DNA of 64,000 bases. Source: Candidatus Methylacidiphilum fumarolicum (GTDB lineage: Bacteria > Verrucomicrobiota > Verrucomicrobiia > Methylacidiphilales > Methylacidiphilaceae). Where the stretch lies: contig NZ_OX458932.1 of the NCBI RefSeq assembly GCF_949774925.1, forward strand, positions 1,860,001 to 1,924,000, in the 5' to 3' direction. Shown piece after piece: positions 45,795 to 55,776 of the stretch (within the stretch, counting starts at the first letter, position 1; every line of letters begins with the position of its first letter). Under the pieces are notes generated by a model. It saw nothing but the letters and a program-made list of their open reading frames with translations, did no database searches and was not told the origin of the DNA. Position numbers and translations under genes: made by a program.

Positions 45795-47126
45795 TCAAAA
45801 AAGAGCGTCTTTTAATCTGTACCACAGCCCTATCAACGGAAGGGACCATGGAGGAGTCTTGTAAAAAAACCCTTTCTTAAAAGGAAGAGTTAACAATGAG
45901 CTTTGCCCTCTGGGATCGTTTAAAAGATAATAGGCAGTAAGTTTGCCTAGATAGCTTGCTAAGGCAACCCCATGACCACAATAGCCAAGGCAATAATGGA
46001 TCCCGTTTGTTAATCTGCCATAATGAGGCAACTGATCAAGAGTAAAGCAGACTTTTCCTTCCCAAACGTTCCTAATCTTAATTTCTTTAAGCGCTGGAAA
46101 TACCATATAGATGGACCGGAGAAGTTCCTTTGCAGCCTCTGTGATTGAACTACCAAAGCTTAAATGGGTTCTTCCGCCAAAAAGTAGCTTTCCATCATCT
46201 AAAAATCGGAAGTAATAAAGAAAGTTTTTCGTATCATAGACAGCGGATTTTGTGTGGATCAGTCGTTCTAATAGATGCTGATCTATAGGTTCAGTCAACA
46301 CAATTGTGCTCGGTAGAGGAATGATCCGTCTTTGTATTTCAGGAAAAGAAGAACTTGTATACCCATTGGTGGCAATAAGCACCTCGCTAGCCAGGGTTCT
46401 TTTTTTTCCAGAAAGAGTTACTTCAAATTTTCCCCTTTTCTGTTCTATCTGTTGTACCTCAGTTTGCAGATGAAAATTGACTCCTTTGTTAATCGCTAAT
46501 GTGAGTACACCCTGATAATAGTGGGCAGGGTTAAGAAGGGCTCCATCAGCTAAAAAAAGTCCACCATGATAGAGGTCCGTCTCCATACAAGCCGATAGGG
46601 AAGCTTTGTCCAACAGTCTAGTTTTCAGAGAAAAGTACTTCTCCAACAGTTCCGCTGTCCTTTCTAGGTTAGCAAGATGCCTTGGCTTCCATGCGGCTAC
46701 AAGGTGACCTGGTACAACGAAGCCACAATCAATGTTTTCTTTTCGGATCGTTTCTTCAATATCCTTTCTTGCCTTCAAAGAAATATTGTACAGTTCCACA
46801 GCCTTGTCTTTACCATAAATCTTAAAGAGCTTGCTTACTCCTAATTTGTATCCAGAGCCTACAAACCCTGCATTGCGTGTAGAAGCTCCATATCCAAGTT
46901 CTTTGGCTTCAAAAACATGAACATTGAGACCCTTTTCTTTTAAAATGATCGAGGCCCAGAGGCCCGTATAACCACTGCCAATGATCGCTACATCAATTTG
47001 GGTAGGAATCTCTTTATTCTCTACTTTTAGTGGCTCAACGGTTTCCCACCAATAAGGAGTGGTCTTAAAAGGAAGGATAGTCGTTCCAAAAGGATTTTCT
47101 CTTCGAATGAAAACTGACATAAACAA
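45795..47126 (-). CDS. FAD-dependent amino-acid oxidoreductase (DadA/PuuB type)
   Basis: A 443-residue flavoprotein of the DAO family. The FAD motif is VAIIGSGYTGLWASIILKE near residues 46-64, followed by GASTRNAGFVGSG, and the late LPHYGRLTNGIHYCLGYCGH completes the FAD site. The layout matches gamma-glutamylputrescine or D-amino-acid oxidases. The substrate is not identifiable. Single gene next to a decayed transposon. Confidence 0.85.
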   Translation of the reverse strand: MFMSVFIRRENPFGTTILPFKTTPYWWETVEPLKVENKEIPTQIDVAIIGSGYTGLWASIILKEKGLNVHVFEAKELGYGASTRNAGFVGSGYKLGVSKLFKIYGKDKAVELYNISLKARKDIEETIRKENIDCGFVVPGHLVAAWKPRHLANLERTAELLEKYFSLKTRLLDKASLSACMETDLYHGGLFLADGALLNPAHYYQGVLTLAINKGVNFHLQTEVQQIEQKRGKFEVTLSGKKRTLASEVLIATNGYTSSSFPEIQRRIIPLPSTIVLTEPIDQHLLERLIHTKSAVYDTKNFLYYFRFLDDGKLLFGGRTHLSFGSSITEAAKELLRSIYMVFPALKEIKIRNVWEGKVCFTLDQLPHYGRLTNGIHYCLGYCGHGVALASYLGKLTAYYLLNDPRGQSSLLTLPFKKGFFYKTPPWSLPLIGLWYRLKDALF

Positions 47127-47429
47127 TGACGAATGGTTGAACTGTTCCTAAAAATATACTCAGGGACTTGCTTACGCCTGCGCCAAGTTCATTCTTTTCG
47201 CATTAGTTTTGGATAGGGATATCCCGGGATTGCCAAGATCATTTCGTTCTCTAGGGGGGAGAAGGTTAGAATTAGTGTGTCATCTTAACAATCAAAGATG
47301 TCACCTCCCCGCTGCCAAGAGTCGTCCTCCCTAGAACAGTCTCCCACCTTGGGATTCCCAGCAGGCAGTTACCCACTATTACGAGTAAACCTCCCCAGTA
47401 TAATCACATACAGCCGTTTCAGCGGGTCC

Positions 47430-48060
47430 ACGACAATAATCTCACAATCTCCGATCCTTTTTTTGAGGTTGTATGCGCCCACTCTACCCGCATAGCTCAT
47501 ATGCCCGCCAGGCTAGTACGCAAACTTGGCTCCAGTACGATGCTTCAGATGGACATACCCACACCGCAGACAAAGCCAGAAAGCAATAGGCTAGGTTGAT
47601 TATCTCTCGACAAGAACCTCTCGCCGACCCAAGAAATTCGATTCGCTCTTGAAGCGCATAGCTGGGCATTGGTAGGATGCCCCTGGAATGCTCTCTACTT
47701 GGAGCGTTTCCATATATAGGTAGATCCTCAAGAAACAAGTTCTGAAGCTTTTCGTAATGTAAGAAGAGGGCTTAGGCGTGTATTTAGTTGCCGCTCGATT
47801 TCCACCTGCCCCTTGCGCACACGAAGCTGTCGTTTTTTCCTCCAATTTTGTGCTTGCGGATGCGTCTTGCTTTAGCTGTCTTTCCCGTATGCTTACTAAT
47901 CAGCTGAAGATGATGCCGTTTCTTCCCCTCCTCCTTATGATATTTAGAAAGCTTAGAGAGCAACTCCCCAATCTCTTACCTATATTTCTTTCCGCGGTCA
48001 TCTGCAAAAACTTCAGAAAGTCAAGCTTCTATCCAGATCGCTTTTCCATATGATCGCTTC
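47430..48060 (-). pseudogene. Decayed TnpB (IS200/IS605 or IS607-type) gene
   Basis: Several leftward frames carry TnpB features broken by stops and shifts. At about 47,500-47,575 a zinc-finger remnant reads CLRCGYVHLKHRTGAKF, followed by VGAYNLKKRI, which matches the CxxCG...HAD..A.N end of TnpB. At about 47,880-48,000 another frame gives LLSKLSKYHKEEGKKR and KTAKARRIRKHKIG, a segment typical of the RuvC-region start of TnpB. Less certain traces extend to about 48,520. Composition is higher in GC than the flanks. Region 47127-47430 shows no other gene. Confidence 0.65.
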
Positions 48061-48728
48061 GAAATTTGTAGTGTCGCTGCATAGGGAATTGCAGCCTCCT
48101 TTTCCTTTAAAACAATGCAAACATGCCCTGAATATTTAAGTTATCTTGACAAAACAATGACCATCCCTTTGTCACTTTCAATGCTCGTATGTGGGATATA
48201 CTGCCTTCCCTTCTCTTCAAAAGCCCGGTAGCTCCATTCCTCGCATACAATCGACTGACGCAGCGTTACTCTTGACAGCTTTTCTATTGCCCATTGCAAG
48301 TCTTTCGCTACCTAAAAAAGATGGCAGCTTCCTCTCTTTTGTGATGTGAAATTTAGAAGTGGGCATCTTTCTTTTTCCTAACACAGATGCTATTCGCTGC
48401 AGAGAGTAGAATATCCAGAAAGCAAAATCGCTTTTCTGCGTAGTATTCTACCACAAGCTTGTCCCACTTCCCACGTTCACAAGAGGCTTGCCACAAAACG
48501 GTCCAAGCCAAAGAAACAGACGAGAAATCACTCCCTTGTGCAGCGTTCTCGTCGCCTTTTTACCGCTCCCCTAGATAGTGCTCATGATGGTAATACAAGC
48601 GGTTTACCAGAGACTGTTTGGCGGATGCCTCCCCTCCCGCCCTCTTTCTCTACTGCCTGTTTAGGCTTCGATCGATCAACGCGCCAAACTTCTTCGGCGA
48701 ATATAGGTTTGCGATGCCTATTTATAAC

Positions 48729-48759
48729 TAGATTGGCATCGTAATAGCAATAACTATTC
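48729..48759 (+). repeat. 31-bp repeat, copy A
   Basis: A block beginning TAGATTGGCATCG and ending CAATAACTATTC is repeated at 61120-61150 in the same orientation with only two differences in 31 bases. Just left of this copy, CGATGCC (48712-48718) forms an inverted repeat with GGCATCG (48735-48741) inside it. It lies at the outer edge of the TnpB relic, as expected of a transposon end. A shared promoter element is the alternative. Confidence 0.75.
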
Positions 48760-48881
48760 ATAACTTCTCTTCCAGCATTTTATTAAATACTACTTTCAAC
48801 AATACTCATTTGGATCCTAAAAAAAATTGACATTCTTTTTTTCTAGGCAGAGATTGTTCCGTTTCCAACAGACTATCATTT

Positions 48882-49928
48882 ATGGCTTTTAAGGAGGGAT
48901 TTGATCTTGTAGAAGCTTTAGGGCTTGCATCTTTATGCGCTGAGATTGAAGAGATTCCTATCCCTAATAATCTGTCAGACTGGCAATTGATTTTTGATTC
49001 ATTAGAATTTTCTCCATTCAATGAAAGATGGAAATTATGGAAAAAGCTATCCACAGATACTTATGCCATTGTTATTCGTGGGACCATTCTAAGTTTTGGG
49101 AGTATTCTAGAGGATCTTCTTTCTTTTTTGATTAAATCAGATGCCCAACTTAATTATAAGCATCAATGCATTGCTTATAAATTTGCTCCTCATCCTCAAG
49201 CTTCTGTTCATGCAGGATTTGCTATTGGTGCCCTCCTCCTTCTTCTTCATCCAGAAAAAGGCCTAGTGAATCAATTAAAAAGGAATGTTCCTTCTGGCTC
49301 CCCAATTTATATCACCGGACATAGTCAAGGAGCAGCCGTTGCAACCCTCATTCGATCTTATTTGCACTATCAGCCTACCAATCCATCCCACAATTACAAA
49401 AGCTATGTTTTCGCCCAGCCCAAGCCTGGCAATGATTTTTATGCCTATGACTTTGACCACCTGTTCAGCAACAAAGGATTGGCTTTTCGCATTACCAATT
49501 CACTGGATTGGGTTCCCCAGCTTCCATTCACATTCGAGCTTCTATCTGACATCAATAATCCAACACCATCAGATCTTCTCAACCCTTTAGAGAAAAACAG
49601 TTTAAAGTCTATGCCTCATATAGATTTTTTTCTTTCACAACTAGGGATCAAAGAGCTTGGAAACAACTATGGCCGCCTAATTTCATCTCTTTTAACTAAA
49701 ATTCAAACTAAAGCTCTCAATTTAATCAACACCATTCTAAAGCCTCTAGAATCCCTTCAGCCTGCCGATATTCATTTGCCTGTTGTCCAATCATTCTTTT
49801 TCACCCCCTCAGCTACTCCAATTGTCCTTATTGGTTCTCCTTGTTCAGGTATAGATTGTGAGAACCCTTTCTATCAACACAGCATATCTATGTATTACAA
49901 GCTAATGAAAAATCAGCTCCAAACATAA
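48882..49928 (+). CDS. Class 3 lipase-like alpha/beta hydrolase
   Basis: A 348-residue protein of the lipase class 3 type. The nucleophile elbow is ITGHSQGAAVAT with S148; a plausible aspartate is in LDWVPQLPF (about residue 208) and a histidine in MPHIDFF (about residue 247). No signal peptide is visible. A stop lies 18 codons upstream and no alternative start intervenes, so the ATG is retained even though its ribosome binding site is poor. The substrate is unknown. Confidence 0.75.
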   Translation: MAFKEGFDLVEALGLASLCAEIEEIPIPNNLSDWQLIFDSLEFSPFNERWKLWKKLSTDTYAIVIRGTILSFGSILEDLLSFLIKSDAQLNYKHQCIAYKFAPHPQASVHAGFAIGALLLLLHPEKGLVNQLKRNVPSGSPIYITGHSQGAAVATLIRSYLHYQPTNPSHNYKSYVFAQPKPGNDFYAYDFDHLFSNKGLAFRITNSLDWVPQLPFTFELLSDINNPTPSDLLNPLEKNSLKSMPHIDFFLSQLGIKELGNNYGRLISSLLTKIQTKALNLINTILKPLESLQPADIHLPVVQSFFFTPSATPIVLIGSPCSGIDCENPFYQHSISMYYKLMKNQLQT

Positions 49929-50432
49929 CTCCTTTTGACTTTGAAAAAGATCGCTCACTGGGGGAATCAAAATTGTTTGTTTTCTTAAGAATCTTTGCAA
50001 ATACGAGCTTATCTTTAGAGATTAGAGCTCAGACATTATGAAATTGAATAGTTGCAGATAGGAAAGCTTTTTTTTGCAAACTCTTTTAGATCAAAAAGAG
50101 GATAGTTCAGAGGCTCTTAGATGAATTCCAAACTCTCATTCTTATCTACCGTAAGCCAGAATCGGATTGATCAACATTTTCTATAAAGAAAAATGCAGAG
50201 CCAACCTCCTTTGTTGATCAATCCTCATCTTTTTCAATCCCACTTATCCTCAATCCTGTATTCTCCCATATTTATCATTTTTTGACCTAATTTTCTAATC
50301 CCACTAAAACCTTCCCATAATCCCTTTCCTGGTCTTTGTTCATTTTAGCTACCAGATTTTTTGACCATCTTTTAACAGCTAAAAGGCCTTTATATAGGTT
50401 CCGGCAAGACCTTCTTGATTCATGTTTTAAGC
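49929..50432. other. Intergenic region between the lipase and TonB-like genes
   Basis: A 504-base stretch with no recognised gene, RNA or repeat. Confidence 0.5.
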
Positions 50433-51152
50433 ATGAAGACGATACTCTTTCAACAAAGCCCTTCGCAAGAAACACTCTCTTCTGGCAACAAAAACTATAC
50501 TTTCTTATTTTGTCTCATCCTTGCATTTGTTGCTCATTGGCTTCTGCTTCATTGCAGATTTTCACAAGAAAAAAAAGATACAATCGTGCAACAAGGACTA
50601 TTAAAAAAGGAAGATGAGATTGCCATTACTCTTGTTGCTCAACCCCCTCCGGCTTCCTCACCCCTTTTTGATGAAAAGACAAAACAACAAGATCCACCCC
50701 AATCCATTACACCAATAAAAACGGATGAAAACATCACACATCCTTCTTCAACACCACTATCAAAAAATCTTGGAAAATATACTAACTTTTCTCCTAAAAA
50801 GAGTAAGAAAGAAGAAAGGGATAGGCTAGCTGATCCCATTAATTTTTCGAATACCAAAGAGCTCAAAGGCATCCATGGTCCAGTCTCCTACCATCTTCCA
50901 GTCCCTCCCTATCCTTTATTGGCTAGGTTAAATCATATGCAAGGTAAAGTAGTCCTTCGAATTACCGTGCATAATGGAAAAGTGATTTCTTCAACAATCG
51001 TCAAATCTTCAGGTTACACCCTTTTGGACCAGACCGCAAAATATTGGGTTGAGACGCATTGGCAATTCCCAGAGGGGATTAAAAAAGTTTTTCTCGAAGA
51101 AATAATCTTTGAATTAGAAGAAACAGACGATTCTCCCTCTCTAGTTTCTTAA
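50433..51152 (+). CDS. TonB-like energy transducer
   Basis: I place the start at the ATG at 50433, giving 239 residues; the frame also opens at a TTG 18 bases earlier. One membrane segment is near residues 22-37 (YTFLFCLILAFVAHWLLL), followed by a Pro/Ser/Lys-rich periplasmic linker and a C-terminal TonB domain beginning VPPYPLLARLNHMQGKVVL. TonB passes proton-motive energy to outer-membrane receptors. No exbB, exbD or receptor gene is adjacent. Confidence 0.8.
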   Translation: MKTILFQQSPSQETLSSGNKNYTFLFCLILAFVAHWLLLHCRFSQEKKDTIVQQGLLKKEDEIAITLVAQPPPASSPLFDEKTKQQDPPQSITPIKTDENITHPSSTPLSKNLGKYTNFSPKKSKKEERDRLADPINFSNTKELKGIHGPVSYHLPVPPYPLLARLNHMQGKVVLRITVHNGKVISSTIVKSSGYTLLDQTAKYWVETHWQFPEGIKKVFLEEIIFELEETDDSPSLVS

Positions 51153-51210
51153 ATTCATACCTTTGAAATAACAGAAGAAATTATAATATTTATTCTTTAT
51201 CTCTGTTTCT

Positions 51211-51726
51211 TTAATGAACGCGCTTCCAAATTTCAACCAGAGGGCCATCTGCACCATAAACAGGATCAGTCTTAGGAAGAGCTACTCGAGCTAAATTCTC
51301 CAAAACAATAGGCAGTTCTTTTGGATCCCCTCGACGCAGATCCCATGACCGACCCTCTGGATAAGCTCCAACCACAAGAAAGCCCAAACTAGCCCAAATC
51401 CGAGCATGCGCTACTCCAGCAGGAATCACCACTACGTCGCCTACACTTAATTCTATCCCTTTGCCTCTAGGTCCTCCCAATCTAACCTTAGCTTGTCCAC
51501 TTACTACCGCAAGCACTTCATGTGTGGTCGAATGAAAATGATCAAAAGAGTAAATTCCATTTACCCAAGACCCTTGCCAATGATGCAAATAGAAAAGCTC
51601 TTCAACGGCAGAAGGCTTTCTTTCATATTCCTTTAATACTCCTTGATAATGAAGAACAGGTAAAGGGCTATTGGGGAACCCTTCAAAAGCAGTCAAGAAT
51701 ATTTCATCAGGCTTTATTCGGTGCAT
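51211..51726 (-). CDS. Cupin-domain protein (YjlB-like)
   Basis: A 171-residue single-cupin protein. The metal-site strands are FDHFHSTTHEVLAVVSG, giving two His and a Glu, and GDVVVIPAGVAHAR with a further His. It resembles YjlB-type cupins of unknown function. It is convergent with the TonB-like gene and lies 323 bases downstream of the FtsK-like gene on the same strand. Confidence 0.8.
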   Translation of the reverse strand: MHRIKPDEIFLTAFEGFPNSPLPVLHYQGVLKEYERKPSAVEELFYLHHWQGSWVNGIYSFDHFHSTTHEVLAVVSGQAKVRLGGPRGKGIELSVGDVVVIPAGVAHARIWASLGFLVVGAYPEGRSWDLRRGDPKELPIVLENLARVALPKTDPVYGADGPLVEIWKRVH

Positions 51727-52049
51727 TATCCTCTCTAACTTCGAAGAAGCAATAGCCGCTTGTTGCTTAATTCTGGCTTTAGCTTCTTTTAATAAATATT
51801 ATCTTGAATTCCAGAAAATTAGAGAAGTTTTTATGTGTAAAAGGCAAAGCAGATATACTAAGCCCAAAGAATCCATCCGATTAAAATGTAAATGATCAAC
51901 AAATGATGAAAAGACAACTACCTCCATTACGAAAAAATAAAAAAGGAACTCTATAAAAGGAAGAATAACACTCTTAGAAGGCAACAGACACTAAGCAGAG
52001 AGAAAAATTATTAAGCCTTTGCTCCTCTTTCCTAGAAGGATTTCACTTA
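51727..52049. other. Intergenic region between the FtsK-like and cupin genes
   Basis: No recognised gene or structured element in these 323 bases. Short open frames overlap the cupin gene or lack a ribosome binding site. Confidence 0.5.
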
Positions 52050-55043
52050 TTATCTAACGGCTTGTAAAACAACTTTTTTCCATTCTTTATCGGTAATAAA
52101 AGCAGATTGCGCTCTTAAAAATCTGCCGTGTTGAAAATTACAAAGCAGATCTCCTTTCCCCCTGAGCTGCTCCGCTCCGCCTCTATCAAGGATCAATAAA
52201 GACTCCGTATCATCAGTTACTCTAAAAGAGATTTTTCCAGGCAGACATTGTTTGATTAGTCCTGAAACGATTTCTTTCCTTGGACTTTGAGTAGAAATGA
52301 TAAGATGAATTCCAGCACTTCTTCCCTTCTGAGCAATTCGCTGAATATAACTTTCAAACTCTCTTCTCCTATTGCCTCTTAGTCCAGAGATCATATCTGC
52401 ATACTCATCAATCACAATAATCCAATATGGAATGTCTCCTTTCCCTGTCTTATACAGGCTATTAAGGTCATTAAGCATTTCTTTATTTAATCTTTCATTC
52501 CGAGAATTCATTTCCTCAACTGCCTTCTTCAAAAAATCCTCAGCTTCCTTATGGCTCTTTATGCTTTCTAGGGGAAAAAAATCAGTCCCTTTAAAATCAA
52601 TCAAAAAGACTCTAGCTTTTTTTGGAAATTTATAAAGGATGGCTCCAATAAGTGATTTCAAAAATTGACTCTTGCCACTCCCTGTGGTTCCAGCTACTAA
52701 TAGATGAGCAAAATTGCTATCCATAAAATCACCGATAACCCATTCGGACTGTTCTAAGTCAATCGTTTTACCAATTGGAAATGAAAGATTTCCTTTAAGA
52801 TGTCTTAATGCTTTCTTCCAAGGAACTACGCAATCTATTTGAGGGATGGCTACATCGATCTTTACATAATTTCTATACGCATCGATAAAGGGAGGAACAT
52901 CTAGTCCAAGATGTAACTGGATGTCTTTCTTTCTAGCCACGATATTCGTTATTCTTACCCTTACATCTTTTTCAACAAGAAACCGAACAAATTGCGGAGC
53001 AATTTTATAATCACGAACGTTAGCATCGATGTTATTCTTAGAGAAAAATTCATTCAACTTCTCTCTGTAAATTCTATATGGATCATTCTCGTTGCTAGAG
53101 TCTGGTTGTGTTACAGTAATCTCTGATCCAGTAGGAGCAGTAGAAGTAATAGGAAGAGGGGGGAGTTGAGGTAATAGTGAAATTAATGGATCAATCCATG
53201 AAGCAAGCTTCTTTGAGGCAAATTCTTCTATTTTTTCTTTCGAATAGTTGATATCTCTAGAAATAGCATTGCGATAAAGTATAGCCAGAGCATAGAAATC
53301 AGCCGTTTTTTCCTTATCAAGAGCTTCTATGCGTAATAAACCAGAGTTTTTGGCTTGATCGATTGTTTCTTTTTCTTTAGTCTCCTTCCAATTTTTCCCA
53401 GGAATTGTCTTTAGTTCATGGGATCTAGGAAATATACCTAAAAACCGTCTGCTTTTGGCTTGAAAAGAAGCAGATAGTTCAAGTGTCTTCTTAGCGATTG
53501 CGCCCCAACGTTTCCAATTATCACTTTTTTCACAGCCAAAATAAACTGTAGTCTGATCCCCATCATGTTCCCAACAAAGCGAATAGTAATCGTGTTTTAT
53601 CTGCTGGATGGATTCTTTTTTTCCAATAAGTGCTACCTGAATTGCTTCGAGAAAGAGATCAGGTTGAAATAGAACCTGGCCAGAAAGAGTCTTTTTCTTT
53701 TCTTCATTAAAAATCTTTTCTAATTCCTCGTCTCCTTCTCTTAATTCATTTGTTTCTTCTATTTGCTCAAATTCTCTCTCAGCCCATTGAAGAAACTTTC
53801 TAATTCCTACTTTTGATTGGGTAGAAAAAAACGAGGGCAATTTTTCAAGAAGCTTTCTAACTTTGCTTTCTTCAATAGGATATCTCTTGATCCTTTGCTC
53901 GATAAGTTCTCTGGCTTGTTCTATATTCAAACCTTCTAACTCTAACTGTTTTTCATAGGCAATCCTTTCTAGATCTGCTTTTTGGATATAATTTCTATTC
54001 TGCTCCCAAGCATGGAAATTTGTTGTAAGAATAATTAGATGATTCTTGCATTCATTCACAAGAGAACCAATCACAGATCCAAACTTCTGACATAAGGACT
54101 TATCCTCTCCGTAACGCTCAGTTTGATCAAAACAGAAAACAAAAGGACGCGCAAAAGAGGCTAGGTTGCAAAATTGATAAACTCGCTTCCGGCACAAATC
54201 ATTTCGAGTGTCAATAGGCAAATCCATAGGTTCATTGTAGTTAATTGGAAGACCAATATTTCTTACATCTTCTTCCTCTAAAGTGGCTCCTCTTAGCCAT
54301 TCTATACACGTCTCCCTGTGGCGCAGATCAGGGTTGGCGGAATACCAGAAAAAAATCCAAAACAGAGGGATAAGGTCACGTAGCTCTCCAATATTGATAC
54401 CTCTTCTGTATAAAGCATTTTCGCAACATTGAGCTAAAGAATCCCAATAAGATGCTTGCATCCATTGAATCCATTTTTCGGAAGGATTTGAAAAATCAGC
54501 CTTTTGATTAGGTGCCTTTCTTAAGGCTTCTACAACATCCAACTCATTGACAACTCCTCTTACAAGCCCCTGATGAATAAGCTCCTGTGGTTCAATCAAT
54601 TTAGAAGTTATAAGATCCGCCAAAAGATTGCCGATAATGCGACTAGTATAAATCTCAAACTGAGTATAGGATCGGTTATTTCTCCTATCTATATCTATAA
54701 ATTCTTCAGGCTGAGTAAGCTCGGTAAGAATCCTATCGAAGATATTTATCCAAAACCGACTAGAATCAATAAACGCATAAAAATAAATGAGCGTTGCTTT
54801 GCCTTTAAGCTCTTGAAATAATCTTCCAATAAGATAGGTTTTACCATAACCCGCTTCGGGTGAAGATATCAGATAGGCTTTGGGAAGATCGTTTTTTTGA
54901 CATAGCTCTCCAAATTTTTTGAGGAGGAATTTTAGAGGTCTTTCATTTAATCCTCTAAGAGGAGAATCAGGAAGAACCCTTGGATCTGTAACAATTTGTA
55001 CTTCAAAAGGTGGTGGCATCTTCTCAATTATAAGGTTGCTCAA
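52050..55043 (-). CDS. Double-ATPase protein with C-terminal FtsK/SpoIIIE motor
   Basis: A 997-residue soluble protein with two P-loop modules. The first has a Walker A SSPEAGYGKTYLIGRLF (residues 60-76) and a possible Walker B FVFCFDQTE near residue 310, giving an AAA+/STAND-like ATPase. Residues about 560-760 are a less clear linker. The second is an FtsK/SpoIIIE motor: Walker A VAGTTGSGKSQF (about 783-794), Walker B IIVIDEYADM (about 875-884), and IISTQSPRK. Unlike FtsK it has no N-terminal membrane segments. It overlaps the upstream wHTH gene by 20 bases. The role is unknown; a DNA-translocating defence or partition system is an inference. Confidence 0.8.
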   Translation of the reverse strand: MSNLIIEKMPPPFEVQIVTDPRVLPDSPLRGLNERPLKFLLKKFGELCQKNDLPKAYLISSPEAGYGKTYLIGRLFQELKGKATLIYFYAFIDSSRFWINIFDRILTELTQPEEFIDIDRRNNRSYTQFEIYTSRIIGNLLADLITSKLIEPQELIHQGLVRGVVNELDVVEALRKAPNQKADFSNPSEKWIQWMQASYWDSLAQCCENALYRRGINIGELRDLIPLFWIFFWYSANPDLRHRETCIEWLRGATLEEEDVRNIGLPINYNEPMDLPIDTRNDLCRKRVYQFCNLASFARPFVFCFDQTERYGEDKSLCQKFGSVIGSLVNECKNHLIILTTNFHAWEQNRNYIQKADLERIAYEKQLELEGLNIEQARELIEQRIKRYPIEESKVRKLLEKLPSFFSTQSKVGIRKFLQWAEREFEQIEETNELREGDEELEKIFNEEKKKTLSGQVLFQPDLFLEAIQVALIGKKESIQQIKHDYYSLCWEHDGDQTTVYFGCEKSDNWKRWGAIAKKTLELSASFQAKSRRFLGIFPRSHELKTIPGKNWKETKEKETIDQAKNSGLLRIEALDKEKTADFYALAILYRNAISRDINYSKEKIEEFASKKLASWIDPLISLLPQLPPLPITSTAPTGSEITVTQPDSSNENDPYRIYREKLNEFFSKNNIDANVRDYKIAPQFVRFLVEKDVRVRITNIVARKKDIQLHLGLDVPPFIDAYRNYVKIDVAIPQIDCVVPWKKALRHLKGNLSFPIGKTIDLEQSEWVIGDFMDSNFAHLLVAGTTGSGKSQFLKSLIGAILYKFPKKARVFLIDFKGTDFFPLESIKSHKEAEDFLKKAVEEMNSRNERLNKEMLNDLNSLYKTGKGDIPYWIIVIDEYADMISGLRGNRRREFESYIQRIAQKGRSAGIHLIISTQSPRKEIVSGLIKQCLPGKISFRVTDDTESLLILDRGGAEQLRGKGDLLCNFQHGRFLRAQSAFITDKEWKKVVLQAVR

Positions 55044-55776
55044 GCTTTACTCGTAAAAATTTATTGCCTTCATACTGCATAACTGCCTGTTTTTCTATAT
55101 CAGAAGCCAAAGCCCAGTCTCCTTCAAAAAGATGGGCTAAGCCCTTTCTACTCTGCTCAAGAAGCCATTCGTGAAGGCTCTTTAGATCAACACCAGATTT
55201 CTTCTGCAAAGAAGCAATTGCTACATGAGAGATGTTATTAAACTTATTTTCCTTAAGGAGATCCTCATAAGCTTTATAAATCTTTTTTGGATTAATTACA
55301 GAAGTGCCTTTTTTTACTTCTTTACAAAAAAGAGCCATAGGCAAATAGTACCTTGTTTTGCCTATCCTTAAGGGAATCAGAAGACTATCGATGATTAAGC
55401 AGTCTAAAGCCTCTTGAAAAAGAGTTTTAGGACAATTTAGGCATTTCTTGTACAATTGGGTTGCAGAAATAGGCTTGTATTCTATAGGCTTTTCCTCAGC
55501 AGGAAAAAGGGATTCTAAAGTTTTTTCAATTTTACCAGCGATCTTTTCCACACTCGGCGCATAGTCAAACAAATAATATCTTTCAGAAAGTTTGATGACC
55601 TTATTTTCTTGGATCAGTTGGTTAAAGTGTTTATTACTCTCCTCTGAACTATGATTTTTAGGAAGAAGCCTACTTTTAGGTAGGCCCTTTTCTTTTGCTT
55701 TTTCAAGAAGTTTGAGCAATCGTTCTCTTATATCAAAAGAAGCCTTTTTCTTCTTTTCTTTTGAAGTTTTACCCAT
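55024..55776 (-). CDS. Winged-helix-like partner of the double-ATPase protein
   Basis: A 250-residue Lys-rich protein that appears to hold three winged-helix-like units, ending in strand pairs such as KVIKLSERYYLFDY (about residue 68), LLIPLRIGKTRYYLP (about residue 142) and GLAHLFEGDWALASD (about residue 220). I recognise no named family. It is first in a two-gene unit: its 3' end overlaps the start of the FtsK-like gene by 20 bases, so the two are very likely co-translated. DNA recognition or loading of the ATPase is a reasonable inference. Confidence 0.65.
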   Translation of the reverse strand: MGKTSKEKKKKASFDIRERLLKLLEKAKEKGLPKSRLLPKNHSSEESNKHFNQLIQENKVIKLSERYYLFDYAPSVEKIAGKIEKTLESLFPAEEKPIEYKPISATQLYKKCLNCPKTLFQEALDCLIIDSLLIPLRIGKTRYYLPMALFCKEVKKGTSVINPKKIYKAYEDLLKENKFNNISHVAIASLQKKSGVDLKSLHEWLLEQSRKGLAHLFEGDWALASDIEKQAVMQYEGNKFLRVKLEQPYN

